Positions 27,549 through 37,176 are shown, counted from the first letter of the stretch. The stretch is 64,000 nt of DNA from Candidatus Methanoplasma termitum (GCF_000800805.1 NZ_CP010070.1:682001-746000); one strand, 5' to 3'. Numbers and translations: made by a program. The notes: generated by a model from the letters alone, not told the origin.

Positions 27549-30452
27549 TCAATCCTGTACGCGCAATAGGGCAATATACTCTTTGACTCTATCAATGATC
27601 ATTTCCTTGGGTAGAGGATCGAATTCGACTGTCCTTTTCTTGGAAACATAATCGATAATACATTTTGCGGGTTTGCCATAATATTCGGATGCCGCATAAG
27701 CATATACGCTCAGCTGTATCTTGTATTCTCCCTCGTTCGATCGATCCTCGTCGGTCTTGTAATCATGTATCTCTATCGCATCGGGCTTCAGGACAAGAAG
27801 GTCTATCACACCTTTCAGAGTAACGTTGAATTCGTTGACCGGGAGTGAACATTCCACTTCTGGGAATATCATACCCGCTGCCTCGGCAGAGGCGATGATC
27901 TCTTTTATCACAGGTATCTCCGTATGGTCATCGTTCACATCATGGCGTGTTGCCATCGCATGTGCCAGATCGTGTATCTTTGTTCCATATTCCCTGCCTT
28001 TTCCAGATACTTCGTCCACGTCGTTATCAGGATGCATCGTGCCTCCGAAACGCATTATGTCATGCACTCCGATATTGATCCTTCTCTGAACAAGATCCCC
28101 GACCGCCGGGGCCTGTATCAGCTCGGACTCGACCCTGAGATCCATCTTTGTGATGTCTCCTGAACCGCATTCCCTTACCCGTCCTTTAGAAAGATGTTCA
28201 AAGAAGGGTGACGGCTTCGGTCCGGATATGACAGTAAGATACTGTTTGGCTCTGGAGACCGCGACGAACATCAGCCTTCTTTCTTCGCTGTAATCTGCGG
28301 TCAGCGTGTGCTTTGCCAGAAGCGTCCTCCATGAGTTCGTTATCTTCGAATAATCGTTCCCGAAAGAGGAAACATCTTTCTTGCACCTTATTCCTGTTTT
28401 TTCATCGAATGAATAAACGGACATATCGCGCGGCCTCCCGGGCATAACGCTTTGATCCACGCCGGCGATTATCACTATCGGGTATTCCAGCCCCTTGGAT
28501 TTGTGCATGGTCTGGATCGTTACAGCTTTGCGGTCCAGCATACCGTCGACCGGATACTCTGTATGATCGTCTATGTCCTTTTCGATCATGCTTATGACAT
28601 CGGAGATCGTCAGAAGCGATTCCCTGTGGGATGACGAGACCACCGAGATTATTGTTTGGGTTATGTCATTGTTCAGGCCGTAGAATGCGAATATCGATGA
28701 TATCAGGTCGGTGATGCGTCTCTTTTTCCTTAAAAGCGTATCTCTCATTTTTGAGAATTCCTGCGGAGGATCCTCTCTCATCTTCAGGATATCTTCCAGA
28801 GAATAACCGGCATCCGCCATGATCGGACCTATTCCCCATTCGTCCCTCCAGTTGTTTATGTATTTCAACCAGGCAAGTGCAAGTTTCCCCTCTCTCGTGC
28901 ACATCACTTCAACGTCGCCCTGGAGAAATGCCGGTATCCCGGATGCGGTCGCTGCCTCGCTTATGGTGCGGCACAGATCGGTCTTCCTGCACAATACCGC
29001 AATATCGCCGAAATCTGGTCTCCTCTCGACGCTTTTCCCGTTTATTTTCTCATGTATCTTATAATCACCGCTTACATAACCCGCGATCGTCCTTACGACC
29101 TCGGCGGCCTCGTCTTCTCTGGCCTTTGTCGAAACGAATTCTATCTTCGTATCATTGCCGATGTCGTCCCTTTTTGCGGCGATCCTAGTTATATCATTGT
29201 TCAGTTTATCGGTGTCGATGAACTCGTCTTTCTTTGCGGGAATATATAAGGAGTCGTAAGCTGCGTCGACTATTGACTGCGAGCTCCTGTAATTCTCATT
29301 GAGAGATAGTTTTCTCACTTCCGGCATCATGAACGGGACCCTTACGGTATCATCATTCAGTATCCTCCTCAATGCGGCCACTCTGTCCTCGAAATACAGG
29401 ATATTGTCGATAGAAACATGCCTGAACCCGTATATTCCCTGTTTCCAATCTCCCACTACGCAGAGGTTCGGTTCCTTGAGCAACATCAATGCGATCATCA
29501 GCTGGTTCTCGTTGGTATCCTGGAACTCATCTATCATCAGATACCTCACGGACATCCTTTCCCTTACTCCCTTGTCGCTGTAAAGGACGATAAAAGCGAA
29601 AGATGCCACAAGACCGTATGTCAATCTGTCGTCGTCTATACATGCTCTGATGTATTCGTAGTAGATGTCGTGGATAAGTGCCAGGATATCGGCCCTGTTC
29701 TCTTCGGCGGCCTCCTTGATCATTTCATCCGGGAGCGGTTCCTTCTCCGAAACACCGTATTTATCGAAGAACGCCCGGTCGTCAGCCATTTTTTCGCGGA
29801 GGAACTTTGACAGCTTGTAACTCCCGTTTGAATTTGTTTCTCTGTTCAAAGCCGAAAGCGATGCATATATCTCATCGGGATGACCGGACAGTTTTTTCCC
29901 GTCGTCGCCCCCGAACCACCCCTTCCTCAGAGGAAGTATGCCTCTCGACATAAGTTCGTTGATTATTCCGTAAAGATCGGGGACATTCTGAGATGCTATG
30001 ACCCCTTGCGTTCCGTATTCATTAGGGCGGGAGATCATGAACCTGTCGAAGAAGTCCGTGAAATACTCAATGTTCAGTGTGTTGTTCTCGACGAGCGACG
30101 CCTTCCTTGTGAGGATTTCATCCATTCTGAAGAACCTGCTCACGGTCTCCGGAGACTCCATTACCACGGAATAACAGAAGGAATCGAAAGTGCTCGTTTG
30201 TATGAACTTTGATGACCCCGATAACTCCGTGGCGGCCATCCTGCCCCTCACTCGTTCTTCCATCTCGCTTGCGGCGTTCCTTGTGAAGGTCAGAAGGAGG
30301 ACGTCTTTTGTGCCTATGTTCTCTTTTCTGAGAATATTCATGAATCTGTCAACTATCGTATGTGTCTTGCCTGTCCCCGGCCCGGCGTCAACCACGATCA
30401 TGCCGTCCAATGCCTCGGCGATAGCTTTCTGCGAGGGGTTGAGTTCACTCAT
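27549..30452 (-). CDS. AddA-like UvrD/Rep helicase-nuclease
   Basis: This 967-aa superfamily 1A helicase has Walker A AGPGTGKTHTI near residue 28, Walker B MIDEFQDTNENQ, motif III GDWKQGIYGFR, motif V TMHKSKGLEYPIV and motif VI VAVSRAKQ. It ends in a RecB-like PD-(D/E)XK nuclease (GVIDLL, IHDYKTD, QLSVYAYA). The layout matches AddA of bacterial AddAB, which processes double-strand DNA ends. The start at 30452 (MSELNPSQ) overlaps the upstream AddB-like gene by 8 nt. Confidence 0.9.
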   Translation of the reverse strand: MSELNPSQKAIAEALDGMIVVDAGPGTGKTHTIVDRFMNILRKENIGTKDVLLLTFTRNAASEMEERVRGRMAATELSGSSKFIQTSTFDSFCYSVVMESPETVSRFFRMDEILTRKASLVENNTLNIEYFTDFFDRFMISRPNEYGTQGVIASQNVPDLYGIINELMSRGILPLRKGWFGGDDGKKLSGHPDEIYASLSALNRETNSNGSYKLSKFLREKMADDRAFFDKYGVSEKEPLPDEMIKEAAEENRADILALIHDIYYEYIRACIDDDRLTYGLVASFAFIVLYSDKGVRERMSVRYLMIDEFQDTNENQLMIALMLLKEPNLCVVGDWKQGIYGFRHVSIDNILYFEDRVAALRRILNDDTVRVPFMMPEVRKLSLNENYRSSQSIVDAAYDSLYIPAKKDEFIDTDKLNNDITRIAAKRDDIGNDTKIEFVSTKAREDEAAEVVRTIAGYVSGDYKIHEKINGKSVERRPDFGDIAVLCRKTDLCRTISEAATASGIPAFLQGDVEVMCTREGKLALAWLKYINNWRDEWGIGPIMADAGYSLEDILKMREDPPQEFSKMRDTLLRKKRRITDLISSIFAFYGLNNDITQTIISVVSSSHRESLLTISDVISMIEKDIDDHTEYPVDGMLDRKAVTIQTMHKSKGLEYPIVIIAGVDQSVMPGRPRDMSVYSFDEKTGIRCKKDVSSFGNDYSKITNSWRTLLAKHTLTADYSEERRLMFVAVSRAKQYLTVISGPKPSPFFEHLSKGRVRECGSGDITKMDLRVESELIQAPAVGDLVQRRINIGVHDIMRFGGTMHPDNDVDEVSGKGREYGTKIHDLAHAMATRHDVNDDHTEIPVIKEIIASAEAAGMIFPEVECSLPVNEFNVTLKGVIDLLVLKPDAIEIHDYKTDEDRSNEGEYKIQLSVYAYAASEYYGKPAKCIIDYVSKKRTVEFDPLPKEMIIDRVKEYIALLRVQD

Positions 30453-33114
30453 CTTTCTCACCCGCATCGATCTCGGTTTTATCTCTGGTGCAGGCTTTGA
30501 AAAAGTCGCACTTATTGCAATTCCGCCTCGGTTCCGCAGGGAAATCCGTATACTTCAGGACCGACGCGCGGCTGTGGTCCTCATCTATGCGCAAAAGGAA
30601 ATTTTCAAGGGTGTCCGACGGGACAATGACCTTATTCTCGCTGGACAACATGCCTTCCGATATTATGTCGGAAAGTTTCTTCAACGCAGCGGATATGTTC
30701 TTCCTGTTGGTCGCTGTGTCATTCATTCCCAATGTGTTCAGCAGCGATGATATCAGAAGCTCGTTGTCCTTCCACTCTTTACAATTATCCTCTCCCGACT
30801 CGAACGCTTTGTTGACGAATGCGGTCCACCCTTCCCTGACCTTTGCGTATGATTTCCCGAAATCATCCTTTGCGTCCGAATTCGGATCGGAAAGGAACTC
30901 CCGCATATCCTCTTTCAGAAGGTGGACGTCGCAGATGTTCTCATAGATTGTGAAATCATCATCGGTGACGGATCTTACGTCGTTCGCTGCGACATAAACT
31001 AAACTGAACCTGTACGGCGGCGGAGCATTCTCCCTCAGAAGCGAGAGGTATATCAGCGGCTGGAATTCAAAGAAATCCTGTCTCTTTGATGTGTTCATAT
31101 GCTTCATCACATCGGCGGGTCTGCTTGCCTTCCCGGTCTTATAATCTACGATCCTGCTTCCAGTCACCAGATCGAAGTTGCCTGACAGAGGATGTACGGA
31201 AGACGCAAATGCCGTCTCGGTCATGCTGCTGTATTTTTCGCATTTGTTCATTTCCATGAACATATTCTTGTATTTTCTTTTTGAATTGTCCATGTCGAGA
31301 GGGACACTCTCGATCTTTAGAGAATCTACGAAACGCATGATGTTGGTCATACATATCCTGATCTTGCTCCAGTCGATGTCCTGCATCTGCTGGCTCGACA
31401 GCCCCGAGTACTTCTCGCGTACCATTTCCGTAAAGTCGTAGATCTTTCCCTCTACCAATTCGGGATAACAGAGATAGAACTCGGCGAATTGGTGAATGAT
31501 GTTCCCTAACATAGTTTGCTCGGAGTCGGGCATGTGTATGAATGACACGTACATGTATGCGCGGGGACAGGCGAAATAATTGTTATATGTGGTTTTGGAG
31601 AACTTCCATTCTTTCGACTCGGCCGCATCGACGATCTCCTCTCCCCTTGAGACCGGTTCATCTGCCGTAGGCGACGTCCACTGTCCTTTAACGACCTTTT
31701 TCGACACTTCATCGAATGTTGATACGACAGCGGGGACTTCCCCGGGAACTTTATCATATTCTTTTATCTGCTCGAACACCGGACAGGGGGTCGATTCTTT
31801 GCCGTTCCTCATTGAATTGACCGCATACACTCTCGAAACGCCCTGCTGCAGAAGCACAGAGAATCTGTACATGTTGACCTCTGCCTCTGCCTCCTTGTCG
31901 ACATATTCCTTCCCCACCGACACATGTGACCACTCCGGCCCCAGTCCGAGATATATTACGAACGGCCTGTCCACATACATTGATTTCAAACAGTCTGCGA
32001 GCAGAACGCCCTTCTTTTCTTTATCCGGGATCTCTTCGTTATGGCGCAGATCATCTATGTTGTTGACCGCATAGGTCAGCTCGTTCACCAGCCTGGATGT
32101 TATCTTTACATCTTTCATCCTCATATCATCGAGAAGCATAGTTATCTGGGGGCGGTGGACGCTTCCGACCACTTTTTCGCAGACCTCTTGGAATGTCATT
32201 TCTCTGATATTCTTTGCAATGAGTGTGAGCTCTTTCTGCCTCCCTTCCAACAAGGGTTCCATTTTGTAAAGAAGATATTCGTCCTCTCTCTGATTGAAAA
32301 ATCCTTTGTAGCCCGAGAACAGCTCCCTTACATGCCTCACTCTCAGTGTCTCATACGACAGCGAAACCGTTAGGAATTGAATGTAATCTCTGACCTGAGA
32401 AAGGTCTTTCACCGACATTGTGTTCTTGAACGGTATGTCTTTTCTGTACAGGGCCGCCCTTACCGCATCTGCGATCGGCCCGGATGTATCCATAACGATC
32501 GCGGTATCGTTCGCCGTTTCCTTTGTTATCAGATCGACGGCGTTCTCGGCAAGCTGCCTGTCGTTCCCCACTTCATAAATGATGTCGATCTCATAGTTTC
32601 CGTCAGTGAATATCCCTATCTCGATATGATCCTGAGGAATGAAGTGCTTATCGAGATCATCAAAAAAATCCAGGCCGATGACGGCCACTTTCTTCCCTTC
32701 GAAGAACCTGCCTTTCTCCGGGATGTATGAGTCCATCATCTTCTCTACTGTCTGCAGTCCCAGAAAGGAATCGTAGACCTCTCTTGATGACTTCGTGTAA
32801 AGATATTTTTTTACTTCTTTTTTGTATTTCCTTATGTTCCTTATGTTCTCAAGTTCGCTGTGTATGTATTTGAGACTGAATCCGGTTTCGTTAGCGATCT
32901 CGGTGATTATCTGCAGGTCGCTAAGAGCACCCGTTCCATAGAAAGGAACGGCCTCATTATCCGCAACATGTCTCGGAGTATAAGCGAATCCTCCTATCCT
33001 CGGAGTGTCTATCTTCGCATTAAGCGCTGTCGCGAGAGCGGCGTCGTTGGTCAGGACCACATCAAACCCTTTGACCTCTTCGTAAAGCTCATCGATGCTC
33101 TTTGCGCGGCGCAT
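30445..33114 (-). CDS. AddB-like nuclease subunit with Fe-S cluster motif
   Basis: This 889-aa protein has a C-terminal PD-(D/E)XK nuclease (NFDLVTGSRIVDYKTGK). It also has the AddB iron-sulfur signature: one Cys in FACPRAY and three in CNKCDFFKAC. The helicase-like N-terminal half lacks a Walker A motif, as expected of an inactive scaffold. It is probably AddA's partner in a two-nuclease end-resection machine. The ATG at 33114 lies about 26 nt from a TATA box (33136-33143), implying a leaderless transcript for the operon AddB - AddA - P-type ATPase. Bacterial AddB is usually longer, about 1,100 aa. Confidence 0.85.
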   Translation of the reverse strand: MRRAKSIDELYEEVKGFDVVLTNDAALATALNAKIDTPRIGGFAYTPRHVADNEAVPFYGTGALSDLQIITEIANETGFSLKYIHSELENIRNIRKYKKEVKKYLYTKSSREVYDSFLGLQTVEKMMDSYIPEKGRFFEGKKVAVIGLDFFDDLDKHFIPQDHIEIGIFTDGNYEIDIIYEVGNDRQLAENAVDLITKETANDTAIVMDTSGPIADAVRAALYRKDIPFKNTMSVKDLSQVRDYIQFLTVSLSYETLRVRHVRELFSGYKGFFNQREDEYLLYKMEPLLEGRQKELTLIAKNIREMTFQEVCEKVVGSVHRPQITMLLDDMRMKDVKITSRLVNELTYAVNNIDDLRHNEEIPDKEKKGVLLADCLKSMYVDRPFVIYLGLGPEWSHVSVGKEYVDKEAEAEVNMYRFSVLLQQGVSRVYAVNSMRNGKESTPCPVFEQIKEYDKVPGEVPAVVSTFDEVSKKVVKGQWTSPTADEPVSRGEEIVDAAESKEWKFSKTTYNNYFACPRAYMYVSFIHMPDSEQTMLGNIIHQFAEFYLCYPELVEGKIYDFTEMVREKYSGLSSQQMQDIDWSKIRICMTNIMRFVDSLKIESVPLDMDNSKRKYKNMFMEMNKCEKYSSMTETAFASSVHPLSGNFDLVTGSRIVDYKTGKASRPADVMKHMNTSKRQDFFEFQPLIYLSLLRENAPPPYRFSLVYVAANDVRSVTDDDFTIYENICDVHLLKEDMREFLSDPNSDAKDDFGKSYAKVREGWTAFVNKAFESGEDNCKEWKDNELLISSLLNTLGMNDTATNRKNISAALKKLSDIISEGMLSSENKVIVPSDTLENFLLRIDEDHSRASVLKYTDFPAEPRRNCNKCDFFKACTRDKTEIDAGEKDE

Positions 33115-33130
33115 GTTCCGAACACGCCAT

Positions 33131-33149
33131 AAGAATATTTATACTTAAG
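33131..33149. promoter_or_regulatory. Divergent promoter region for the AddB-like operon and the exonuclease-like gene
   Basis: The stretch AAGAATATTTATACTTAAG contains TATTTATA, which reads as a TATA box on either strand. On the minus strand its centre is about 26 nt from the AddB-like ATG. On the plus strand it predicts a start near 33166, ahead of the GTG at 33204. Confidence 0.45.
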
Positions 33150-33203
33150 ATAGGGGATCGAAAGCGGCGAAAGTACAATTATACCGTCCACATAACAGAT
33201 GCC

Positions 33204-33761
33204 GTGGCAGACGATATATTCGTAATACAGGCGCTCCCGACCGGCCCTGACGGCTATCCTTACGATGAGATAGCGGACATAGCCATCTGCAAAGTGGATC
33301 TTAAGAGCGGTACATATCAGACGGTCTACCACAACATCATATCTTATGATCCGAAACAGCTGGGAAAGAAGAAGCTCGATTATCTTGCTGCGGTGGGGAA
33401 GATATATGCCGAAGATCTCTACGCCGGAGACCCGGAGAAGAAAGTGACGGGAGAAGTATCGCAGATGATCGAAGGGAACAATGTTGCCGCATACGACGGC
33501 AAGCATGAGTTCGGTAGATACATGACATACGGCAACTGGGGCCTCACGCACCGTACCTCGATCATGCCGTCGGTCTCGGCGAAGATGCCGATCAGCCTCA
33601 AATGCAGGTTCCCTTCGGACGAGCCCATCACAATAAGAAAAGCTTACAGAAGGCTCTTGAGGAACGACCCCGCTTGCATCGGAACAGGGAGAAGAGCGAT
33701 ACATCTGGCACAAATGACATCAGAGCTCATGATACATATGAGGGGCAAAGGCAAATATTAA
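33204..33761 (+). CDS. Catalytically degenerate DnaQ-like exonuclease paralogue
   Basis: This protein of about 185 aa aligns by eye along its length with the intact exonuclease at 24356-24964. VIQALPTGP replaces VIDTETTGL, AAYDGKHEFGRYM replaces SYNVPFDMDSF, and RRAIHLAQM replaces HRAMSDAKM. All DEDDh catalytic residues are lost, yet the fold positions and the AYR...NDPAxxG segment remain. It is therefore probably a non-catalytic binding protein. The start is uncertain: no ATG exists in frame near the predicted transcript start, and GTG 33204 is my choice. The frame is open upstream to a TTG at 33102. It converges on the zinc-ribbon gene with a 4-nt overlap. Confidence 0.72.
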   Translation: MADDIFVIQALPTGPDGYPYDEIADIAICKVDLKSGTYQTVYHNIISYDPKQLGKKKLDYLAAVGKIYAEDLYAGDPEKKVTGEVSQMIEGNNVAAYDGKHEFGRYMTYGNWGLTHRTSIMPSVSAKMPISLKCRFPSDEPITIRKAYRRLLRNDPACIGTGRRAIHLAQMTSELMIHMRGKGKY

Positions 33762-34198
33762 AATTTGAGTATCCTGAAGACCGAACCGAACACGGTCTCG
33801 ATGAATGCTGCCGCTGCCGCCGAGGCATAGAGAAGGAATATTATCACGAGCACAATGAACAACAGAACGGCGGACAGGAAGCCCGAGCTGCTCATTATAT
33901 ATAACAATGCCAAGAACGGCAGGAACAACGCCAGCCCTATGGCCAATATCCAGTATCCGTTCTTGTCCCTATGGTCCAGATATATCATACCGAGACCGAG
34001 GAGGCCGAAGAATGGAGGTATCACGGCAAGCAGCACTGCGACTGTAGGAGGTTTTCCGGATTTCTCTTTCTTATCCTCTTTGATAACATATTCCGGGCTC
34101 AACGGCTGATCGCGCGGTATCTCTTTGAAACACTTCTGGCACGTCAGACTGTTCTTTTGAATATATTCTCCGCAGTGGGGGCATTTGTTCGTGCTCAT
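33758..34198 (-). CDS. Zinc-ribbon membrane protein
   Basis: This 146-aa protein has an N-terminal zinc ribbon (CPHCG and CQKC, residues 6-24) and a charged linker. Three to four membrane helices follow from about residue 50 on (GLLGLGMIYLDHRDKNGYW recalls TM2-type domains). The function is unknown. It is coupled to the upstream thioesterase gene by an ATGA overlap. Confidence 0.75.
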   Translation of the reverse strand: MSTNKCPHCGEYIQKNSLTCQKCFKEIPRDQPLSPEYVIKEDKKEKSGKPPTVAVLLAVIPPFFGLLGLGMIYLDHRDKNGYWILAIGLALFLPFLALLYIMSSSGFLSAVLLFIVLVIIFLLYASAAAAAFIETVFGSVFRILKF

Positions 34199-34632
34199 CT
34201 CTTAGGCCTCTCGGTGATGAAACCGATACAGGCAGCCGTAGAGATGAGTTTGCCCTCAGACCAAAGGTACACATCGACGGTCATCAACGATCTGGATCTA
34301 TTGATGATCTTTGCTTCGGCTTCAATGACGCTTCCGAAGCACGGGCGGTGGTATATGATATTGCATGAAAGACCGACCGTGCGGACATCCATGTTGCATA
34401 TTACGGCGAACGTTTGGTCCATAAGACCGAATATTGTCGCGCCGTGTACGACGCCGTTGCTGTTCAGATCCTGAGGGGTGACCGTCTTCTTCATCCACAC
34501 AGATTCTTTGTTCGCACTGACAAGCTCTATGCCATTCTCCACCGCATAGGGTGTATTGCACATCTCAAGAAGGTTATCCAGATGTTCGTACAGTTCCGGA
34601 TCCACCAGCCTGCGCAGGGTCTCCATGTCCAT
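34195..34632 (-). CDS. PaaI-family hotdog thioesterase
   Basis: This 145-aa hotdog-fold protein has NSNGVVHGATIFGLMDQ, where the HG..F..D arrangement forms the active-site helix of PaaI-type acyl-CoA thioesterases. It also has the closing strand SLMTVDVYLWSEGKLI. It probably hydrolyses small acyl- or aryl-CoA esters; substrate unknown. An alternative start lies two codons in. It heads a two-gene unit with the zinc-ribbon protein. Confidence 0.85.
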   Translation of the reverse strand: MDMETLRRLVDPELYEHLDNLLEMCNTPYAVENGIELVSANKESVWMKKTVTPQDLNSNGVVHGATIFGLMDQTFAVICNMDVRTVGLSCNIIYHRPCFGSVIEAEAKIINRSRSLMTVDVYLWSEGKLISTAACIGFITERPKR

Positions 34633-34718
34633 ATATCGTGTATATTATGGGTCATATTTAACTAAAACACAAGAATTACGACCGCATCTTAATAAATATG
34701 CAACTGCAATTCATGAAT

Positions 34719-34940
34719 ATGGCATCAAAACTTGGATCCGCCGAAAAGAAGGGCAAGGATCAGTATGTTCTGCCCCATCCGGACGGCGGATGGCAGGTAA
34801 AAGGCGAAGGTAATTCCAAAGCGACCGTAAGGACCAAAACGGAAGAGGATGCTATAAGGGTTGCAAAGGAGATCGCCTGGAATCAGGGTTCTAAGTACAT
34901 TCCGTATGAAAAGAACAAAGGTTTGTTAAAAAGAAAATAA
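34719..34940 (+). CDS. DUF2188 domain protein
   Basis: This protein of about 73 aa has a DUF2188-like core, YVLPHPDGGWQVKGEG followed by AIRVAKEIAWNQGSKY. Such small proteins are widespread in bacteria, and their function is unknown. A TATA-like AATAAATA (about 34690-34698) sits about 25 nt ahead of the ATG at 34719, suggesting a leaderless start. The frame also offers ATGs at 34698 and 34713. It is followed after 12 nt by a membrane protein gene. Confidence 0.72.
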   Translation: MASKLGSAEKKGKDQYVLPHPDGGWQVKGEGNSKATVRTKTEEDAIRVAKEIAWNQGSKYIPYEKNKGLLKRK

Positions 34941-34952
34941 CGAGGAATAATA

Positions 34953-35351
34953 ATGGCAGAGAAAAAAGAAAAAAAGAGCGTAGGCTCGTCGCTGCTGGGT
35001 GGGATAGTTATGACAATAATACTGGTCATTATAGTGCCGGTAGTATTGGGCTTGATCATACAGCCGATCGTTGAAAATGTGATCGATAACACGACGTTTC
35101 AGGGACTGTCGTCCGGAGTGATCGTCGCTATCATAATGTTCGTCATATTGATAATATTCATGCTGCTCTTGGGCGGCGGAGCGATCCTCAGGAAGTATGG
35201 GGTCATCGGAATAGCCGGATTGATAATAGCATACATACTGCTCGGCTACTTTGTGAACCCGGCCTTCTACACCGGATGGATATTGCCGGTGATAATCGTC
35301 TGTATCCTCGGCGGCATATCCTTCCTGCGTGACAAAAAGAAAGGGAAGTAA
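34953..35351 (+). CDS. Small four-helix membrane protein, unknown
   Basis: This 132-aa protein has a lysine-rich N-terminus, then four hydrophobic segments at about residues 17-40, 55-77, 83-100 and 108-124, and a basic C-terminus. No family is recognised. It is preceded by a good Shine-Dalgarno (GAGGAA) and followed by a hairpin terminator. It is probably co-transcribed with the DUF2188 gene. Confidence 0.7.
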   Translation: MAEKKEKKSVGSSLLGGIVMTIILVIIVPVVLGLIIQPIVENVIDNTTFQGLSSGVIVAIIMFVILIIFMLLLGGGAILRKYGVIGIAGLIIAYILLGYFVNPAFYTGWILPVIIVCILGGISFLRDKKKGK

Positions 35352-35374
35352 GAAGTAAGAGTCGAAAACCGTTT

Positions 35375-35396
35375 ATCGGGGGGTTCACCCCCCGAT
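35375..35396 (+). terminator. Hairpin terminator
   Basis: A perfect 9-bp G/C stem (ATCGGGGGG / CCCCCCGAT) with a TTCA loop is followed by GTTTTATTTTT. It ends the DUF2188/membrane protein transcript and also lies downstream of the convergent DUF4139 gene. Confidence 0.7.
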
Positions 35397-35458
35397 GTTT
35401 TATTTTTGTCCTGAACGGCAGGGTTGCGCGACTGCAGCGGCTATATCCTTATGCCTTC

Positions 35459-37030
35459 TTACTCCAAAAGAACCGTAGTGTTCTTCGGGCTGGTCACAAC
35501 GTACTTCACAGAGGCTGACTTGGACTCGGAGGGCTTCAGCGTGAATTTCCACGTCAGTGTGCCTGTGTCCTTGTCCAGATCGGCACCCGAGACCTCCGTT
35601 ATGTCGACCGTGATCTGTTTGTTCACCGAAACAGGGACCTGGTCCAACATTTCTATCTCGATCGGAACGGCCTTCAGGTTGCGGGCGGTAAGCTCCCACT
35701 GGCGGGTCTGCTTTACGTTACCACCTGTGAGGGTTTTTGCTGTGAAATCCTTGCCGCGAATGCGCGTTACGATAACAGATTTATCCACACCCAGCGACAG
35801 GTCTATATTTTCATCGGCACGGCGCGGGTCGATGTATGCTTTACCGACATACCTGTTCTCAAAGAAGATGGACGCTTCCCCTGCGATGAGATTCAATTGC
35901 TCCCATCCGCTGACAGCCGCCAGCAGGAATACTTCGCGCTCCAGCTTTCGGATGCTGTAATAGCGGTACTTTGCGGGCAGGGAATGTACGGTTATCTCCA
36001 CATCCTGCCCGCCGTCGCCGCTGGCGACGGTATATGGGGCGGTGATGTTGTATTCCACGCTTGTCACCGATTCGGTCACGGTCACAGACGGTTTGTACTC
36101 TTCGCTCACTTGGATCTGGATATCTTCTAACGGATTGAGGCTGTGCTCGCTTTTCATTTTCATAGCCGGTGCCGCATTGAACGCTTGGAATTGGCTGTGC
36201 TGTACCTCCCTGTAGAAGTCAATGTACCACGGGTTCAGCTGCGGGCAGACGCCGCCCGCACGGGGGTTGCCAGTGGAAAGGGTCATCTTGACCTCTTCCC
36301 AGTTCTCACCGGAATGTTGGGACACCTTGGCCTTATAGTGCAGGGCAATATTGCTGTTCGTATCTTTCGCACGGATGTCGTAGGACGGTGCCCAGCTTGC
36401 GTCAAAGATGAAATATGACAGTGTCAGTTCTTTCCCGGCAGAGTTCCCATCTGCGGCAAGGGTAACGGTGATCTCGCTCACCGGTTCCGAACGTGTGCCG
36501 GTATATCTGCCAAGCTGAGCCTGTATCGAGTTTATCTCTTCATTCAGCTCTTTTATTCTTAGGTTGCAGGCCATGCGACTTTCCCGAACGGCGGCCATTC
36601 TTTCATTGTAGAATAAAATGGCGGCCTTGAGCTCGTCTGCTTTCAGCCCCGATTCTGTTCCGGCAAGTTTTCTGTTCTCTGCGAACATGTTCTCTTCTAA
36701 CTGCCCCAGTTCTATCTTGTTCCATTCATTTTGGCGATCGTTGGTCAGAACATCGAGCTTCTTTTGAAGCTGTGTGATCTTGCCGGAATAATCCGCTGTT
36801 TGAAGATAGTTGACAGCATGCTCCACAGAATGAATGACTATGCCTTCTCCTGCAGAGACCTGAATGCTTTCCGGCTGCAATCGCCCGGGGAGCTTTTTAA
36901 AGACATATTTCTGCGCCCCTTGCGCCGCAGGCACGGCGCATTTCCGGGTTATCTGAGCTCCGGAGAGGTAGACAGTCACGTCGGTGATGCGGCTCTCGAT
37001 TGAAGTTGGTGTTTGTTTAGCGTTATTCAT
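35459..37030 (-). CDS. DUF4139/DUF4140 (MuiA-like) protein
   Basis: This 523-aa protein has an N-terminal DUF4140-like strand region (VTVYLSGAQITR), a coiled coil at about residues 80-170, and a C-terminal DUF4139 beta domain (SWAPSYDIRA, TWKFTLKPSESKS, YVVTSPK). The family is annotated as mucoidy inhibitor A-like, but its biochemistry is unknown. It is predominantly bacterial. The ATG at 37030 has a GGGATGAG site. No neighbours share its strand, so it stands alone. Confidence 0.85.
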   Translation of the reverse strand: MNNAKQTPTSIESRITDVTVYLSGAQITRKCAVPAAQGAQKYVFKKLPGRLQPESIQVSAGEGIVIHSVEHAVNYLQTADYSGKITQLQKKLDVLTNDRQNEWNKIELGQLEENMFAENRKLAGTESGLKADELKAAILFYNERMAAVRESRMACNLRIKELNEEINSIQAQLGRYTGTRSEPVSEITVTLAADGNSAGKELTLSYFIFDASWAPSYDIRAKDTNSNIALHYKAKVSQHSGENWEEVKMTLSTGNPRAGGVCPQLNPWYIDFYREVQHSQFQAFNAAPAMKMKSEHSLNPLEDIQIQVSEEYKPSVTVTESVTSVEYNITAPYTVASGDGGQDVEITVHSLPAKYRYYSIRKLEREVFLLAAVSGWEQLNLIAGEASIFFENRYVGKAYIDPRRADENIDLSLGVDKSVIVTRIRGKDFTAKTLTGGNVKQTRQWELTARNLKAVPIEIEMLDQVPVSVNKQITVDITEVSGADLDKDTGTLTWKFTLKPSESKSASVKYVVTSPKNTTVLLE

Positions 37031-37176
37031 TAACTCATCCCTCTTTATTAGAGTATTATAATGTTATAAATTAAAATAAGTTTCACCGCAACCAACTCAC
37101 TGTGTATTTCGTCTGTCCCGAACGGAGCCTGACGTGCAACAGTAAATAGATTAAACCTTAGATACATCGGGATTTC

